Origin: Siphonodentalium dalli
Taxonomy: Eukaryota > Mollusca > Scaphopoda > Gadilida > Siphonodentaliidae
Direction: 5' to 3'
Length of the DNA: 64,000 bases
NCBI GenBank assembly: GCA_032622095.1
Contig: CP136068.1
Location: forward strand, 116,611,509 to 116,675,508
Positions 35,720 to 46,716 of this stretch are shown here, in pieces. The position numbers and the translations under genes are program-made. The notes beneath the pieces are model-generated. The model worked only from the letters and a program-made list of their open reading frames with translations. It ran no database searches and was not told where the DNA came from. The first letter of the stretch is position 1; every line of letters begins with the position of its first letter.

Positions 35720-36530
35720 ACGCGTTTGTGATGCGTCTTGTCTCGAGATTTAATTGCGACGTTATCGTCACGATTTCGCGGAACAATTTTCCGGACACTT
35801 CGCCGAGATTTGGGACTGCAGTTCGCCGGAAACTGACGACAACTTCGCCGAAGGTCGGGACTATTTGCAGTAATTTAAGATATTTCGCCGAGAGATACGA
35901 CTTTTCGCCGGAATAGACGACTGTTCGCCGGCCGAAATAAATTTACTTATATATAGGTGTATTGTGGGACAATTGAAAATTATGACATTTATCGCAAGTT
36001 ATTGCATTATTGTGCGCATACAGTTTTATGACAAGCAATACACAAATGGAAGTCGCTAAAACAACCTAGTTACTACGGATCACCACCGCTAAAACAACAT
36101 ACTTACTACGGATCACCAATGGCTTCGGGTGAATTGTAATATGTAATATGAACACACATCAGGTAACAGTATTGTCGGTAAAAACACAAATGATGGTAAT
36201 AATCACACGTGCGTGGCTTCGGGTGAATTGTAATATGAAATATGAACACACCTCAGGTAACAGTATTGTCGGAAAACACAAATGATGGTAATAATCACAC
36301 GTGCCAGGAAGGAAGCCCGAAGTTTGTTTTCATATATAGTACCTATGTCAAACAGTCTTCACTAATGACTAATTAGCCATTCGCAGGATTATAATACCTG
36401 GTGCCAATCAGTCTTCACTAATGACTAATTACGGGGTTATAATATTCCGGCGAACTGTCACTCCGTCGAAAATGACTTTCGGCGAAATTTACTTCCGGCG
36501 AGGAGTCCAGTCCCCCATCATGAATTTTCA
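35720..36530. repeat. Inner inverted arrays of ttcgccg motifs
   Basis: Inside the Harbinger-like element, ttcgccg(a/g)-rich sequence at 35800-35930 is opposed by its inverse (ccggcgaactgtc, ttcggcgaaatttac) at 36440-36500, suggesting a second nested foldback. It contains the 95-bp direct duplication at 36118-36304. Confidence 0.6.
36118..36304. repeat. 95-bp direct tandem duplication
   Basis: Two copies of tggcttcgggtgaattgtaa ... ggtaataatcacacgtgc, nearly identical. Confidence 0.92.
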
Positions 36531-37052
36531 AAGTTTTCGGAAATTTACTTTCCGCAATGTCGACGTTACGGACTTTGCGGAAAATTGCGGAATGTTTGCG
36601 GAAATCTTTATTTAACGTTTCGGTAATTTTTGCGGAAAACTCATGGCGTTTGCGGAAATCTTTATGTAACGTTTCGGTAATTTTGCGGAAAACTCATGGC
36701 GTTTTTCGGAACATTTGCGGAAAAATTCAGACGATAGCGTTGCGGAAATCTCGACGTTTCGGAAAATATTTGCGGATTCCGCAAAGACTTTTGAGACGCT
36801 CCCTAAATACTCATTGATTAGTTATTTAAATGTTCAGATAATAAGTTCAGACCACAGGTCGTTTGTTGAACTTATTATCTGAACATTTTCTCTCAATAAA
36901 TACGACTCCTTCTGAACTTTTTTTTTATGTGTCGTCTGCTTATATTACCTGCATGTACATCCCTCCAAATAAATAATAGACCATCCCAATGTATACTTTT
37001 TTAACATGGTGGGAGAATCCATTTAGTATAGAAAGGGTTAATGAGTACTCAC

Positions 37053-37124
37053 CATATCTACTATATTGGCCATTGTGAGAGCATAATTAACCATCTCCAT
37101 GCCAGACACATTATACATCTTGTA
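37053..37124 (-). CDS. ADAM exon e7: metalloprotease domain, first helix
   Basis: Acceptor ctttcag, donor gtgagtac, 72 nt, codon-phased. It encodes YKMYNVSGMEMVNYALTMAN then IVDM, the ADAM helix that follows the first strand (xxxxxxxxVNxVDxxY). N-V-S is a potential glycosylation site. A family E element ends 9 bp past its donor. Confidence 0.92.
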
Positions 37125-37756
37125 CTGAAAGAAAATGAATTTCAGGTTGCATAACAAATAACAAGAGCATCGCGAAGGTGTAACAAAATATGTCTGTGGT
37201 AATTTCAACAAAGGGCCATAACAAGTAATCCTGTTATCCAAATGCCAAATTTGAAAACAAACAGATTTGTAATACGACCTTGCCTATGCCTACATACAAG
37301 TCTCATCCTGATTGGTCAGTATCCTGTATTCCCATGGAGACACGACGGTCGTTTTGTGGTACAATTCTAGATATTCTGAAATGTGCCACAAACAAAAATG
37401 TGGTACAATCAGTGAAATGCTGCCAGCGCCTCAAACTTTCAGAAGTCAAACCACTCGAGCATTGGTTATTAAATGTCATGCTATAGACTCAAAAAGAGAC
37501 ATATATTGACTACCTATTGTACTATACTAAATTTTATTTAAGATAGAACAAAAATAAGTCTTAACTGAAATTTGTTTGCCAAAAAGGCAATGAAAAGGGG
37601 TCGCTGTTCAATAGTGACGTAATGTTTGACATTACAGTTCTAAGAGAAGAACTGTTCAGTGGAAAATCGTACCATGCAGAGCTAGAAACTGGGCTATTAT
37701 ATAGCAGGTTGAACGTACGTCACTACAATTTCGACCAAAACATAGTCAAATTACAA

Positions 37757-37903
37757 AAGAAATAAATACACTGCAAATCGGCGTGTATAAGAGAATTTGA
37801 CCACAGAAACTGAATGCAGAACTCCGCTTCGCGTCGTCCAACAATAAGTTTCTTTGTGGTCAATTTCAACTATACACGCCGATGCGCAGTGTATTTATTT
37901 CTT
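37757..37903. repeat. 147-bp foldback
   Basis: aagaaataaatacactgc with ggcgtgtataag pairs with tatacacgccgatgcgcagt and gtatttatttctt; apex near 37830. Confidence 0.8.
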
Positions 37904-38062
37904 AAATAAACTACAGCTAAAGCTATCACCCAGAACTGGCACAAACCAAACAAACTCAAATGTACCAAAAAACATGGATTTTCAGTGCTATAGGCATGTT
38001 TTGAGATACATTTTACCTAATTATGTATACATAATGTTGGGGTTCATATAAGTCATGTATGT

Positions 38063-38322
38063 TTAACCCTTCCATGACTGGAGCTTCTTAATATTTTGCG
38101 AAAAAACCCTGTGCCAATGCATTCTCTTATCTATGCGAGTTTCCCATAGGAAGCCTTGTATATATAAGAGAAAACATTGGCATAAAAATATTTACCTTGA
38201 CCTTCTAATCCAGTGCATTCTTAAATATATGCGAGGCTCCCTATGGGAGACTCTCATATATAAGAGAATGCACTGGCACAGGATCTTTAACGATACACCA
38301 GCACAGCGCAATTCATGAAAGT
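38063..38322. mobile_element. Family C MITE copy 5
   Basis: TTAACCCTTCCATGACTGGA left end, two CATTCTCTTAT-type hairpins, spacer with taccttgacctt, and decayed right end catgaaagta. Confidence 0.8.
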
Positions 38323-38489
38323 ATAGTCAGACTAGAAAATCTTTAAAATTAATCAGAATACATTTTCTGACAAACATATTCCTGAGATGGAGCATTACTA
38401 ATTATTTAGCACCCCCCCCCCCCCCCCCCCCCCGCCCCAGAACACTCTCTCTTTAAAATAATGCTTTACTGAAAGTCTGACATTCTTAC

Positions 38490-38567
38490 CATAGCGTGAT
38501 CAAACACCAAGGCAATTTTCAAAATTCTTGATTTTTCAATGTCCAGGTTTCTGGGAACTTTAAAGAA
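38490..38567 (-). CDS. ADAM exon e6: prodomain/metalloprotease junction and first strand
   Basis: Acceptor cttttcag, donor gtaagaat, 78 nt, codon-phased. It encodes FFKVPRNLDIEKSRILKIAL then VFDHAM, where KIALVFDHAMY (into e7) matches the ADAM start KYxELxxVxDxxxY. No R-X-K/R-R furin site is present here or at the end of e5, unlike most active ADAMs. Confidence 0.92.
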
Positions 38568-38663
38568 CTGAAAAGAGAAAATATTTTATGTTCAAGGTCT
38601 TGTGACATCACAAATTCCATGAAAACAAAGCAGTATACTGTTAAACATTAATTTGAATTGTAA

Positions 38664-38975
38664 AACTCAAAATGTGGTTTTTGTTTGTTATGTAGGAAAT
38701 GCGGAACAGTTGTTTATGTAGGTGAAACAGAACGCACTTTATGGGAGCGGGTAAAAGAGCATATTCATGATATTGACAATATTGAGAAGCCAGTTTCATC
38801 TCATTTTAATTCCAATGGACTCTGTGCCTGTGACCTAATGTTTTCCATTCTGGATATGGTAAACAGTGGACTTCAGATGCACCTACATGTAGTTAAGGAA
38901 GAGGCCTGGATCAGGTGCTTGGACAAGCGAATACCGAATGGACTGAATTTGCAATCCAATTCACGGGACAGGTAA
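38664..38975 (+). pseudogene. Penelope-like retroelement GIY-YIG endonuclease fragment
   Basis: An open frame of about 103 codons reads CGFCLLCRKCGTVVYVGETE, then RTLWERVKEH, and later KEEAWIRCLDKRIPNGLN. The YVGET-x-R-T-L-x-x-R-x-x-E-H start, the KEExWIxxLxxxxPxGLN end and the upstream Cys residues are the GIY-YIG nuclease module at the C-terminus of Penelope-like elements. The upstream reverse transcriptase is missing. It lies antisense in the short intron between e5 and e6. Confidence 0.82.
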
Positions 38976-39153
38976 AAGCAATGTCATATAATAACGTCAT
39001 TGTAGAGACCAAAAATGATAATCTCCTGTAAGTTATTTATAATAATTTATAGTTTTTATAAATGGGCTGGTTTGGGGTGTCTATGGGCTCTGGAATGCTT
39101 TCATAAAGAAGTCACATTTCAGCACCAATGAAAGAAGCTACTCGAGTATATAC

Positions 39154-39239
39154 CTTTTGAGCTTCGGTCATTTTGAGCTGGCTGATAAACTGTCCTTTCT
39201 TCAGTTCATGGAATGGAGACCAATGACCGCGATCATTAC
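39154..39239 (-). CDS. ADAM exon e5: end of prodomain
   Basis: Acceptor tttttcag, donor gtatatac, 86 nt. It encodes NDRGHWSPFHELKKGQFISW then LKMTEAQK. It follows the cysteine-switch-like ETCG of e4 and precedes the first metalloprotease strand in e6. The sequence itself is little conserved in ADAMs; support comes from splice sites, frame and position. Confidence 0.85.
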
Positions 39240-39296
39240 CTGAAAAACAGTAATTATTATATTGATGAGCAGGTCTCATTCTAATGACGACATAAC

Positions 39297-39362
39297 CTAC
39301 AGATCATACACAAATTAGAAAATTAATCCCTACAGATCATACACAAATTAGAAAATTAATCA
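39297..39362. repeat. 33-bp tandem duplication
   Basis: tacagatcatacacaaatta followed by gaaaattaatc occurs twice in direct succession. Confidence 0.9.
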
Positions 39363-39836
39363 GGGTTTTCATTGGTCAGACCCAATGATATTAACCAGTA
39401 CCCGTATGCACTCGCAATTTTTAATTCACGGATGCTAAAATTATCACTCGTCCCTCTTGTCAAAACGTTCATGGTCACCTTAATCGTTGATTCAATATTG
39501 AAGTGTTTAGGTATATTATGAACCTTTCACATCTCAGTTAATTTATGGGCAAGTGAAAGCGTAACTGGACATAGGTCTATTCCACAATGACATTTTGTTT
39601 GAGAAAAACCCAACATATATGATTATATTACAAGCGAAATTACACCCGTCTTCTGAATTGCGAAAGCAAATAAGTGCTCTAGCTGTGTTTTCCTCGTGGG
39701 AAGGTCTTATTAACCCTGTCATTAATAAATGGATTTGCCCATCAGTTATAAACGTATACATTGGGACAGTATATTTTTCATTTGGAGGGGGTGTTCAGGT
39801 ACTAAAAGCAGACGACAGACAGAAAAACAGATAATA

Positions 39837-40237
39837 TTAACCCTTTACCCAACCAAACCGGCCAAAACCGGCCAAATAAAGCTTCAACAGCCTAAAATAT
39901 CTTCGGTCTGTCTCAATAGAACCATACAAATATGGATATCATTGGAACCGGCTCCTTGACCACATTGTGATAGTTACAGTTATGCCCTGTGCCAATGCAT
40001 TCTCTTATATATGCGAGTCGACCATAGGTCGCCTCGCATATATAAGAGAATGCATTGGCCTAAAAAAAATCTTTTTTTAACACTTTTTACCATTTTTTCT
40101 TACATTCTTTAACAATTTTATAATTTTTAATGTGTTAAGCCAATGCATTCTCTTATATATGCGAGGCGGCCTATGGTCGACTCGCATATATAAGAGAATG
40201 CATTGGCACAGGGCCCTTCTGTTGGGTAAAGGGTTAA
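39837..40237 (+). mobile_element. TTAA MITE family B copy 3, full length
   Basis: About 400 bp with intact TTAACCCTTTACCC and GGGTAAAGGGTTAA ends and both hairpins. The most complete copy in the window. Confidence 0.88.
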
Positions 40238-40263
40238 GAGCAGAATGAATCATAGTCATAGGT

Positions 40264-40376
40264 GGGAAATGTTCAGATAATAAGTTCAACAAATGACCTT
40301 TGTTGTTAATTGAACTTATTATCTGAACATTTCCTAAGGGATAACTATTCATAGTATTTAGCATAGAAAGGGTTAA
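40264..40376. mobile_element. TTAA element family E, short copy
   Basis: aaatgttcagataataagtt hairpin with its inverse, then catagaaagggTTAA at 40373-40376. The left TTAA tip was not found. Confidence 0.75.
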
Positions 40377-40565
40377 AAGTTGTTCAAGGACCTCAAATCT
40401 AAAATTTAGGAAACTAAGTTATTACATAACATTACACGACTGTTTTTAAGTTGTTTTTATGAGCAATAATTTTTTATGGATCAGGCTATTCAAAGTCCCA
40501 GGGGAACTCTGTGAATCAGATGGGACTAGCGCTGGTCAGCATTAATATATATATATATATCCATG

Positions 40566-40858
40566 TCTCCCATAGGGAGCCTTGCATATATAAGAGAATG
40601 CACTGGCTTACAAGTCCAAGGTAAATATTGTTAGGCCTCAGTTGTGAGGGCTATAGGAGGGGGAAAATCCATCTGCAAACAATCGGAACAAAATGATTGA
40701 ATACTGCAGTGAACATCCATACAAAATATCATTGAGATCCGACAACCGGTGGTTGAGATATCTGCTCGGTTGGACGGACGGATGCCCCGACAGACAGACT
40801 GACGGACACAGGATCGGAAGCATGTTATCCAGTATACCCACCTCCGGTCATGGGGGTA
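40566..40858. repeat. Family C hairpin fragment followed by family K repeat
   Basis: tcccatagggagccttgcat to gtaaatattgttaggcctca (40566-40637) is half of family C. It is followed by a family K segment with gacggacggatgccccgaca and a cggtcatgggggtataga end. Confidence 0.65.
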
Positions 40859-41075
40859 TAGAGTAATGCCCTAAATAATCAACTCCTTAACCACAGCAGA
40901 ATTATGGGTAACTTTTCAGGATTTAGTCGGAAATATGGCTTGCTGCCATTCATTGGAAAGCTCTCAGTGAGAGCTTTCCGATGAATGGCAACAAGCCATA
41001 TTTCCGACTAAATCCTGAAAAAGTACCTATAATTCTGCTGTGGTTAAGGAGTCGATTATTTAGGGCATTACTGTA
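40859..41075. mobile_element. Palindromic MITE, family A copy 7
   Basis: Full foldback; arms identical over long stretches around ctctcagtgagag; right end ACTGTA at 41075. Confidence 0.86.
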
Positions 41076-41209
41076 ATTATACATGATAATATGAAGTCTG
41101 TATCATTAGATTACACCGGCAAGTGATCAGACAGTGTAGGTATTCATGACCGTAATCCATAGATCCGTTCTGATGCACAGAATGTCTACATGATAGTATT
41201 ATATCTTAC

Positions 41210-41264
41210 CACAAGTTTCTTTGTCGGAAGCGGTTGCTTTATAGACGACATGAGGATGCTCCTT
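41210..41264 (-). CDS. ADAM exon e4: prodomain with cysteine-switch Cys
   Basis: Acceptor tgttttag, donor gtaagata, 55 nt. It encodes KEHPHVVYKATASDKETCG. EHxxY followed by a lone Cys in ETCG matches the conserved ADAM prodomain segment whose Cys can coordinate the active-site zinc. It ends one base into Gly. Confidence 0.93.
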
Positions 41265-41637
41265 CTAAAACATGAAAGAAACAAACATTGTTGATGTCAG
41301 TCAGGCTTAATTGGGTATGTCAGCTTATATTTGTTTTGATAGAGGAATGCATATAACCCATAGCTTAACTCATTGGCTACATAATACTGGCCATCAAACT
41401 GGCATCAGAGGTATGAGGAAAAACGAAGAGAAAATTAGTAGTTATTATTGGCAAGGTTCATAACGAATGAAAGGATGGTTGTTCAGATCTCATTTAAACC
41501 TCATCACATTGGCCTGTTGTTAACAGTATCTGTTCTTTGTGATTATTTTTTGGTTCGTGATTTCAGGATGATTTTTTTCTGCTAGTTTTTTTGGTTATCC
41601 TAATAATAGGCTATGATTTTTAGCTGCCTCAAGACAA

Positions 41638-41790
41638 TAGATCATGCCATGAATCTCTACTCTAGCTTGTGCCCGTAGAGAGCATACTCCACCCGTACAA
41701 AACATGGGAACTTTTTGATGTTATGACAGGGAAGTGAATAACATTGAAGATTGCAACTCAAAATTGCACGGAATGATTTTGTCAAAACAA
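41638..41790 (+). mobile_element. Family H foldback, one-arm fragment
   Basis: Starts TAGATCATGCCATGAATCTC and follows the family H arm through gtacaaaacatgggaacttt; the second arm is absent. Confidence 0.65.
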
Positions 41791-41799
41791 ATATTTTTT

Positions 41800-43136
41800 G
41801 ATCATCATAATATGAATTATATATGTGTATATATATATAAACAGACCTATTTCGCCAAGTAAATTCAAATTGGGGTGTAATTAAAAAGACAATTAAAGAT
41901 ATATACCAGTACAAAAAATCCTTCCAGTTAAGATACGACCAGATAGTGAGTAAACAAAAGAATTAACTAGAATACACAACTACAATAATTATTAATTAGG
42001 CACTTTGGCATAATGGCATTTTTTTTCAAATTTGAAATCTATTGTTTTTCAGTTTGTGTTTGTTGTTGGTTTTTTTTCATTTTATTTTACGTTTTGATGG
42101 CAGATATTGACTTTCAAGAGAGGAAGTTTTTAATTGTTGTTAGTCTAGAAAAAAATCCAATGATCGCCTCAGCTAATAAACAGAGTCCATGCTTTCGTTG
42201 CCCAAACGCGGTAGACAATAAAGAGCATTCTCAATTATGAACGTGATCGATTTCGAGGTATCATGGGTGATATTGTATGTGGTATTGTGACATTTCAATA
42301 TAAAGAGCGTCCATGCTTCAATCTTCCAAAAGTGGTAGACAACAAAGAGCGTTCTAAATTACAAATTGTTTGTCTTTTTTGAGGTACTACATAATGGTGA
42401 TCTGTATGTGGCATGGTGGAATTCGAATACATGTATATGAATGATTGAGAACTTGGAAATAACTTGCAAAGAACAACAAATGAAACACCTGATATATATA
42501 GTTAACATTATTCGGCACAGTGTTTCTATAACGTTTGGGAGCTTCTCATGACAAAGTTGATGCGATCGTCTGCTGCCATTACCACTCACTGTGGATCCCA
42601 TTTTATAGTGCAGACAATTTCGCCGGTTGACAATGCCGAATAGTCGCTGAGTGACTATCAAATTTAGCTCTATAGTAACATCGATTCAATAAACCAAACA
42701 CGTGACGGCATGTTATTAATGGCTGCAAAATCGACTATCATATGCGCTACTAATTACTTTATTAATATAAATATATGGTCTGCTATACGATAATGACATC
42801 CAAAGTGAACCACGCTATCTTGATTTACTGAAATAACTCATCGCATATACACCACGTGTGCACAAGCCGAATCCGCATTTTAGTATCGGCTCACTACGAT
42901 TACGTAATCGTAGTCGGCATAATAAACTCCGGGTCCGAATCGTTGTTTTTAATTTGCTCGCACACTACTACGTCATCCGTAGTTTAGTCACAGAAATCTC
43001 AGAATATCGGTGGTGGTATTATTTTTTAACTTTTCGGCTTATTTATTATGCAATCGGAATGGGACTTTGGTCATTTTAATCACAACAGGGAGGGCATTCC
43101 AATTGCGTTTGGTAGTTTCTAGACCGAATAAATACT
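41800..43136. other. Intron sequence with nothing firmly recognised
   Basis: Two similar stretches (caataaagagcattctcaa near 42220 and acaaagagcgttctaaatta near 42340) suggest a small diverged direct repeat of about 120 bp. No other structure was seen. Confidence 0.4.
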
Positions 43137-43458
43137 TTAACCCTTTACCCAACAAACCGGCCAAAACCGGCTAAATAAAGCTTCAACAGCCTAAAATATA
43201 TTCGGTCTGTCTCAATAGAACCATACAAATATGGATATCATTGGAACCGGCTCCTTGACCATATTGTGATAGTTACAGTTATGCCCTGTGCCAATGCATT
43301 CTCTTATATATGCGAGTCGACCATAGGTCGCCTCGCATATATAAGAGAATGCATTGGCCTAAAAAAAACTTTTTTTAACACTTTTTACCATTTTTTCTTA
43401 CATCGCATATATAAGAGAATGCATTGGCACAGGGCCGTTCTGTTGGGTAAAGGGTTAA
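43137..43458 (+). mobile_element. TTAA MITE family B copy 4, internal deletion
   Basis: Both TTAA ends intact; the second hairpin is reduced to one arm (catcgcatatataagagaat). Confidence 0.85.
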
Positions 43459-44102
43459 GTGACTTTATAAGCGATTTTGCTTTGCATCGCTTACAATTAT
43501 GGATGTGGTAGCCCAGTGGGTAGAGTGTAGGACTTGTAATGGTGTTAATGCACCGGCGTGAGTTCGCGCCTCGCTCGGTGGACTATTGTCTCCACAACAG
43601 TGGCTTGGCCGAATTGAGCGGTGTGTGTGCTATATATAGCCACACGCTGTTTCAAATCTCGCGCCAGGTTCTGACCCTTGGGCAAGGTCACTTGTACTGT
43701 GCTCGCTTCGTCGTACCTAGATGAGAAATAGGTACCTGGTTGTTGGGTATCCGTAAGCCGCTCTAGTGAAGCGCCTGTAAAATGGCAGCAGGCACAAGAC
43801 TCGCCATTACTCATTACTTATTATTATTATTTCTCCCGGGTAATTAATTCAATCTTTATTGTGATATTGGCTCACAAAAAAACATGCAATCTTGAGCTGG
43901 GACCACACCCAAATGTGAAGTACTAGTAGATGATTGAGGAACATGTATTAACAAAACATATATTCCCTCACCCTGTTTGTTCAATGTTATAAAATTCCAT
44001 GTAAGAACGGGTCAGGACATTAAAAAGTTCCCAGGTTTTGTACTGGTGGAATATGATCTCTGAGGGTGTTCCAAGCCAGAGTAGATTCATGATATGATCT
44101 AC
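43459..44102 (-). mobile_element. Family H foldback copy interrupted by a SINE
   Basis: A short family H piece (gcgattttgctttgcatcgc) at 43459-43500 and the rest from about 43845 to the end ggtggaatatgatctctgag ... gatatgatcta at 44102 flank the SINE. The order implies SINE insertion into family H. Confidence 0.6.
43501..43832 (+). mobile_element. tRNA-derived SINE
   Basis: A-box-like TAGCCCAGTGG (43509-43519) and B-box-like GAGTTCGCGCC (43560-43570) lie at tRNA spacing. Then come a central region with gggcaaggtcacttgtactg and aataggtacctggttgttgg, a motif seen in conserved SINE cores of marine animals, and a 3' end of tta repeats. RNA polymerase III driven in its active form. Confidence 0.8.
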
Positions 44103-44111
44103 TGCCTCAAG

Positions 44112-44268
44112 TACAGTAATGCCCTAAGTAATCGACTCCTTAACCACAGCAGAATTATGGCTAACTTTTCAGGATTTAGTCGGAAATATGTCTTGTTGCC
44201 ATTCATCGGAAAGCTCTCCCCATAATTCTGCTGTGGTTAAGGAGTCGATGATGTAGGGCATTACTGTA
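44112..44268. mobile_element. Palindromic MITE, family A copy 8, 157 bp
   Basis: Both tips present; the centre of the palindrome is deleted after gaaagctctccc. Confidence 0.83.
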
Positions 44269-44529
44269 CTCAACAGATTCAGTAAATACTGGAGGTCATG
44301 TGGTTTCATCAGAATTCATAGTTTTTGTTGCAAACAACTATCAGCTTCAATAATATTTGGTAGCAAAGATGATTTTGTATTTCCAAGCTTTATAATATGG
44401 ATAAAACTAAAAACAGCAATATTGAAAATAATGAAACGTGATGAAAAATATTTGAAATCCAAAGGTTACATAATAAATGTAAATGATTCATGAATAATCA
44501 TGAGGCTTGGCATAATTGAGCAACATTGG

Positions 44530-44640
44530 ATCGTACTATGCTCAAACCTTACGCTAAGTTATGAACCCTGAGCAAGGTTGCTAGTACTGTGATGCTACGC
44601 ACTACTCATATGTGTTGAATGAGTACTCGGTACAGGTGTC
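44530..44640 (+). mobile_element. SINE fragment
   Basis: tgaaccctgagcaaggttgc ... tgaatgagtactcggtacag resembles the central part of the SINE at 43501. A further SINE-like 3' end (cagtgcattgaaac ... gcgccatataaatgg with an att-rich tail) lies at 44886-45062. Confidence 0.55.
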
Positions 44641-44649
44641 CATATACAT

Positions 44650-44865
44650 GCAATAATGCCCTAAACAATCGACTCCTTAACCACAGCAGAAATATGGGTA
44701 ACTTTTCAGGATTTAGTCGGAAATATGGCTTGTTGCCATTCATCGGAAAGCTCTTACACAGAGCTTTCCGATGAATGGCAACAAGCCATATTTCTGACTA
44801 AATCCTGAAAAGTTACCCATAATTCTGCTGTGGTTAAGGAGTCGATTATTTAGGGCATTACTGTA
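44650..44865. mobile_element. Palindromic MITE, family A copy 9
   Basis: Full foldback with apex gctcttacacagagc; right end ACTGTA. Confidence 0.85.
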
Positions 44866-45088
44866 TTTTGTCAGTATATTAACCTTGATATGGGCACGAA
44901 TTCGTTGCAGCTCGGGTTGCTTCCTCGTTGGAGGGTGGGACTGACAATGTTGTCAGTGGCCCAATGGCCGAGGTAATAATTGATGTACAGTGCATTGAAA
45001 CTAATTCATTGATAATTGCGCCATATAAATGGATCAATTATTATTTTGATTATTATTATATATGATAATTGAATAGAGTTCAACTCAC

Positions 45089-45152
45089 CCCTTCGTCTCC
45101 ACCTATCAGTGGCTGGATAATATACGTCATGTTGTGCATGTTAATAACACCC
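45089..45152 (-). CDS. ADAM exon e3: prodomain
   Basis: Acceptor tatttcag, donor gtgagttg, 64 nt. It encodes GVINMHNMTYIIQPLIGGDE then G. Together with STCHGIR of e2 this gives the prodomain motif STCxGLRGxIxxxxxTYxIxPL. N-M-T is a glycosylation site. Confidence 0.95.
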
Positions 45153-45292
45153 CTGAAATAGGAAAAATCATACATGTAGTTATAATAAGTTAACCATCGT
45201 AATTCTTATCAGTAGTAGTTCTTTGTGCGACTACTATTAGCTATTCATAATTCTTATCAGCAGTAATTTATTATGTGACTACTATTATCTAT

Positions 45293-46716
45293 TAGAGGTG
45301 CCACGATTATTGATTTTGATAATCGATCATCGGTCGTCAATAATCGATTATAATCGATTAATCGTTCCTAATATTAACAGTGGATGTATTCCGTAATATG
45401 GCCTATTGGCTGGGTGTTGGTTACAAAACTTGGCTGATGTAATTTTTACGTTAATAATGAGCACCATAAACCGCCGGTAATATCTAATGAACACAATGTA
45501 TTCAAAACCAGTACATTTCTCGGCGATGTCATGGTTATAATCAGGGGCGCCGGAAGCATCCAAGGGCAGGGGGGGCAGAGCCTACAAAAAGGGCACTTTT
45601 CCGCAAAAAAGGGCATTTTCTCCGCAAACTCGGGAAAATAACCATAAATTCATTGTGGCAAAAATCCCTATTTTAATGGTATTTGTCGGTTTTTATGGCC
45701 GTTTTGTGATAAAATTGACAAAAAATTAATATTCCTTGTGAAATTGGTGGTATTTGGACCAAAAAAGTCACATTTTGCTATAAAAACACAAGATTAAACA
45801 CACAAAAAGCATTTTCTGTCTCCAGAAAAAGGGCAAGTCCTGCCCCCGCTCGCCCCCCTTGGTCAAGGGCAGGGGGGTCAGCTGCCCCCTCTGCCCCCCC
45901 TCTTCCGGCGCCCCTGGTTATAATAATTGTGAGTTCATTAAAACGAACGTAGCCATTAATTTCAGTGTTATGAATAGCCAAACATACATAACAATATAAA
46001 AGTATGAATATAATGTTATGGAAATTATAAGTTTCAGCAAACTTCCAGAGTGTAGATAACAATCACAAAGGTGGGCCCCCACCCGGAAATTTCAGGACTC
46101 AGAACAAGTTAAGTAATTGATAATAGTGAGTTTCATTCAGCAGTCACCACATGATAAGTGATAGCCTGTACTAGTAACATCTAAGTATACTCATGCAAAC
46201 GAAGTATACTCGCAAATGACATCGCGGAGAACATCGCTGATTATAATGCCATAGGTTCCCTGGTTTCGAGAGAATGTCAATCATTTCCCCATTGGTCCAA
46301 TCAGATTCAAGGGCGAGTGTATTTAGTGACACTCGGCACATTTCAAAGACATTGTGCTATCTTTCTTGTAGAAATATACAACGAAGTTGCCATAAGTTCA
46401 AAGCCGCAGTGCCGCCAATTTGTAGAATATACAACGACCCAAAGAGTAACCATGTCGTATCATCAAATGAACTGCCCACTGTTTGCAACATATATTAGTA
46501 GTACTCATGTTGTCGGAATCTCTTTGATGCACAATCAAAGGTTTTTAACCATTCGGTTGTAGATTAATCTGTGTAAAACAAACACGGTATTCAATAATAC
46601 CCGGCACTTTCCGACGTCCGAAATAAATAACGCAGATTAAACGACGACGGAAGTGGTAATCGATTATCGGCTTTATCAACAGTTCATCGTTTATACGATT
46701 AATCGTGGCACCCCTA
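45293..46716. mobile_element. hAT-type element, 1.4 kb
   Basis: Ends TAGAGGTGCCACGATTATTG and the inverse of TAGGGGTGCCACGATTAATC, with subterminal aatcgatta repeats; duplication TTATCTAT / TTCGCTAT matches 6 of 8. Carries a younger element at 45542-45916. No transposase recognised. Confidence 0.8.
45542..45916. mobile_element. hAT-like MITE nested in a hAT element
   Basis: Ends CAGGGGCGCCGGAAG and CTTCCGGCGCCCCTG are exact inverses, with perfect 8-bp duplication GTTATAAT (45534-45541, 45917-45924). 375 bp, unusually GC-rich at its ends. Confidence 0.92.

Larger units (their letters stand above)
32308..36803. mobile_element. Harbinger-like 4.5-kb element, non-autonomous or decayed
   Basis: Termini GGGAGCGTCTCAAAAGTCTT and the exact inverse, identical for about 28 bp, with TAA on both sides (32305-32307, 36804-36806). 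A 3-bp TAA duplication and GGG ends fit PIF/Harbinger. Each end continues as about 300 bp of irregular ttgcggaaa-type repeats (32308-32600 and 36430-36803). The interior holds a LINE fragment and no recognised Harbinger transposase or Myb-like gene. Confidence 0.75.
32289..37041. mobile_element. TTAA element family E, split by a 4.5-kb insertion
   Basis: TTAACCCTTTCGATACTAA at 32289-32307 and the inverse of TTAACCCTTTCTATACTAA ending at 37041. A hairpin aaatgttcagataataagtt with its inverse lies at 36828-36889. The left tip is separated from the rest by the element at 32308-36803. The right TTAA end is 9 bp from the e7 splice donor. Confidence 0.8.

Noticed and set aside
43501-43575. A functional tRNA gene
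   Set aside because: Only degenerate A and B boxes, no credible cloverleaf, and it continues into a SINE body with a tta-rich tail.
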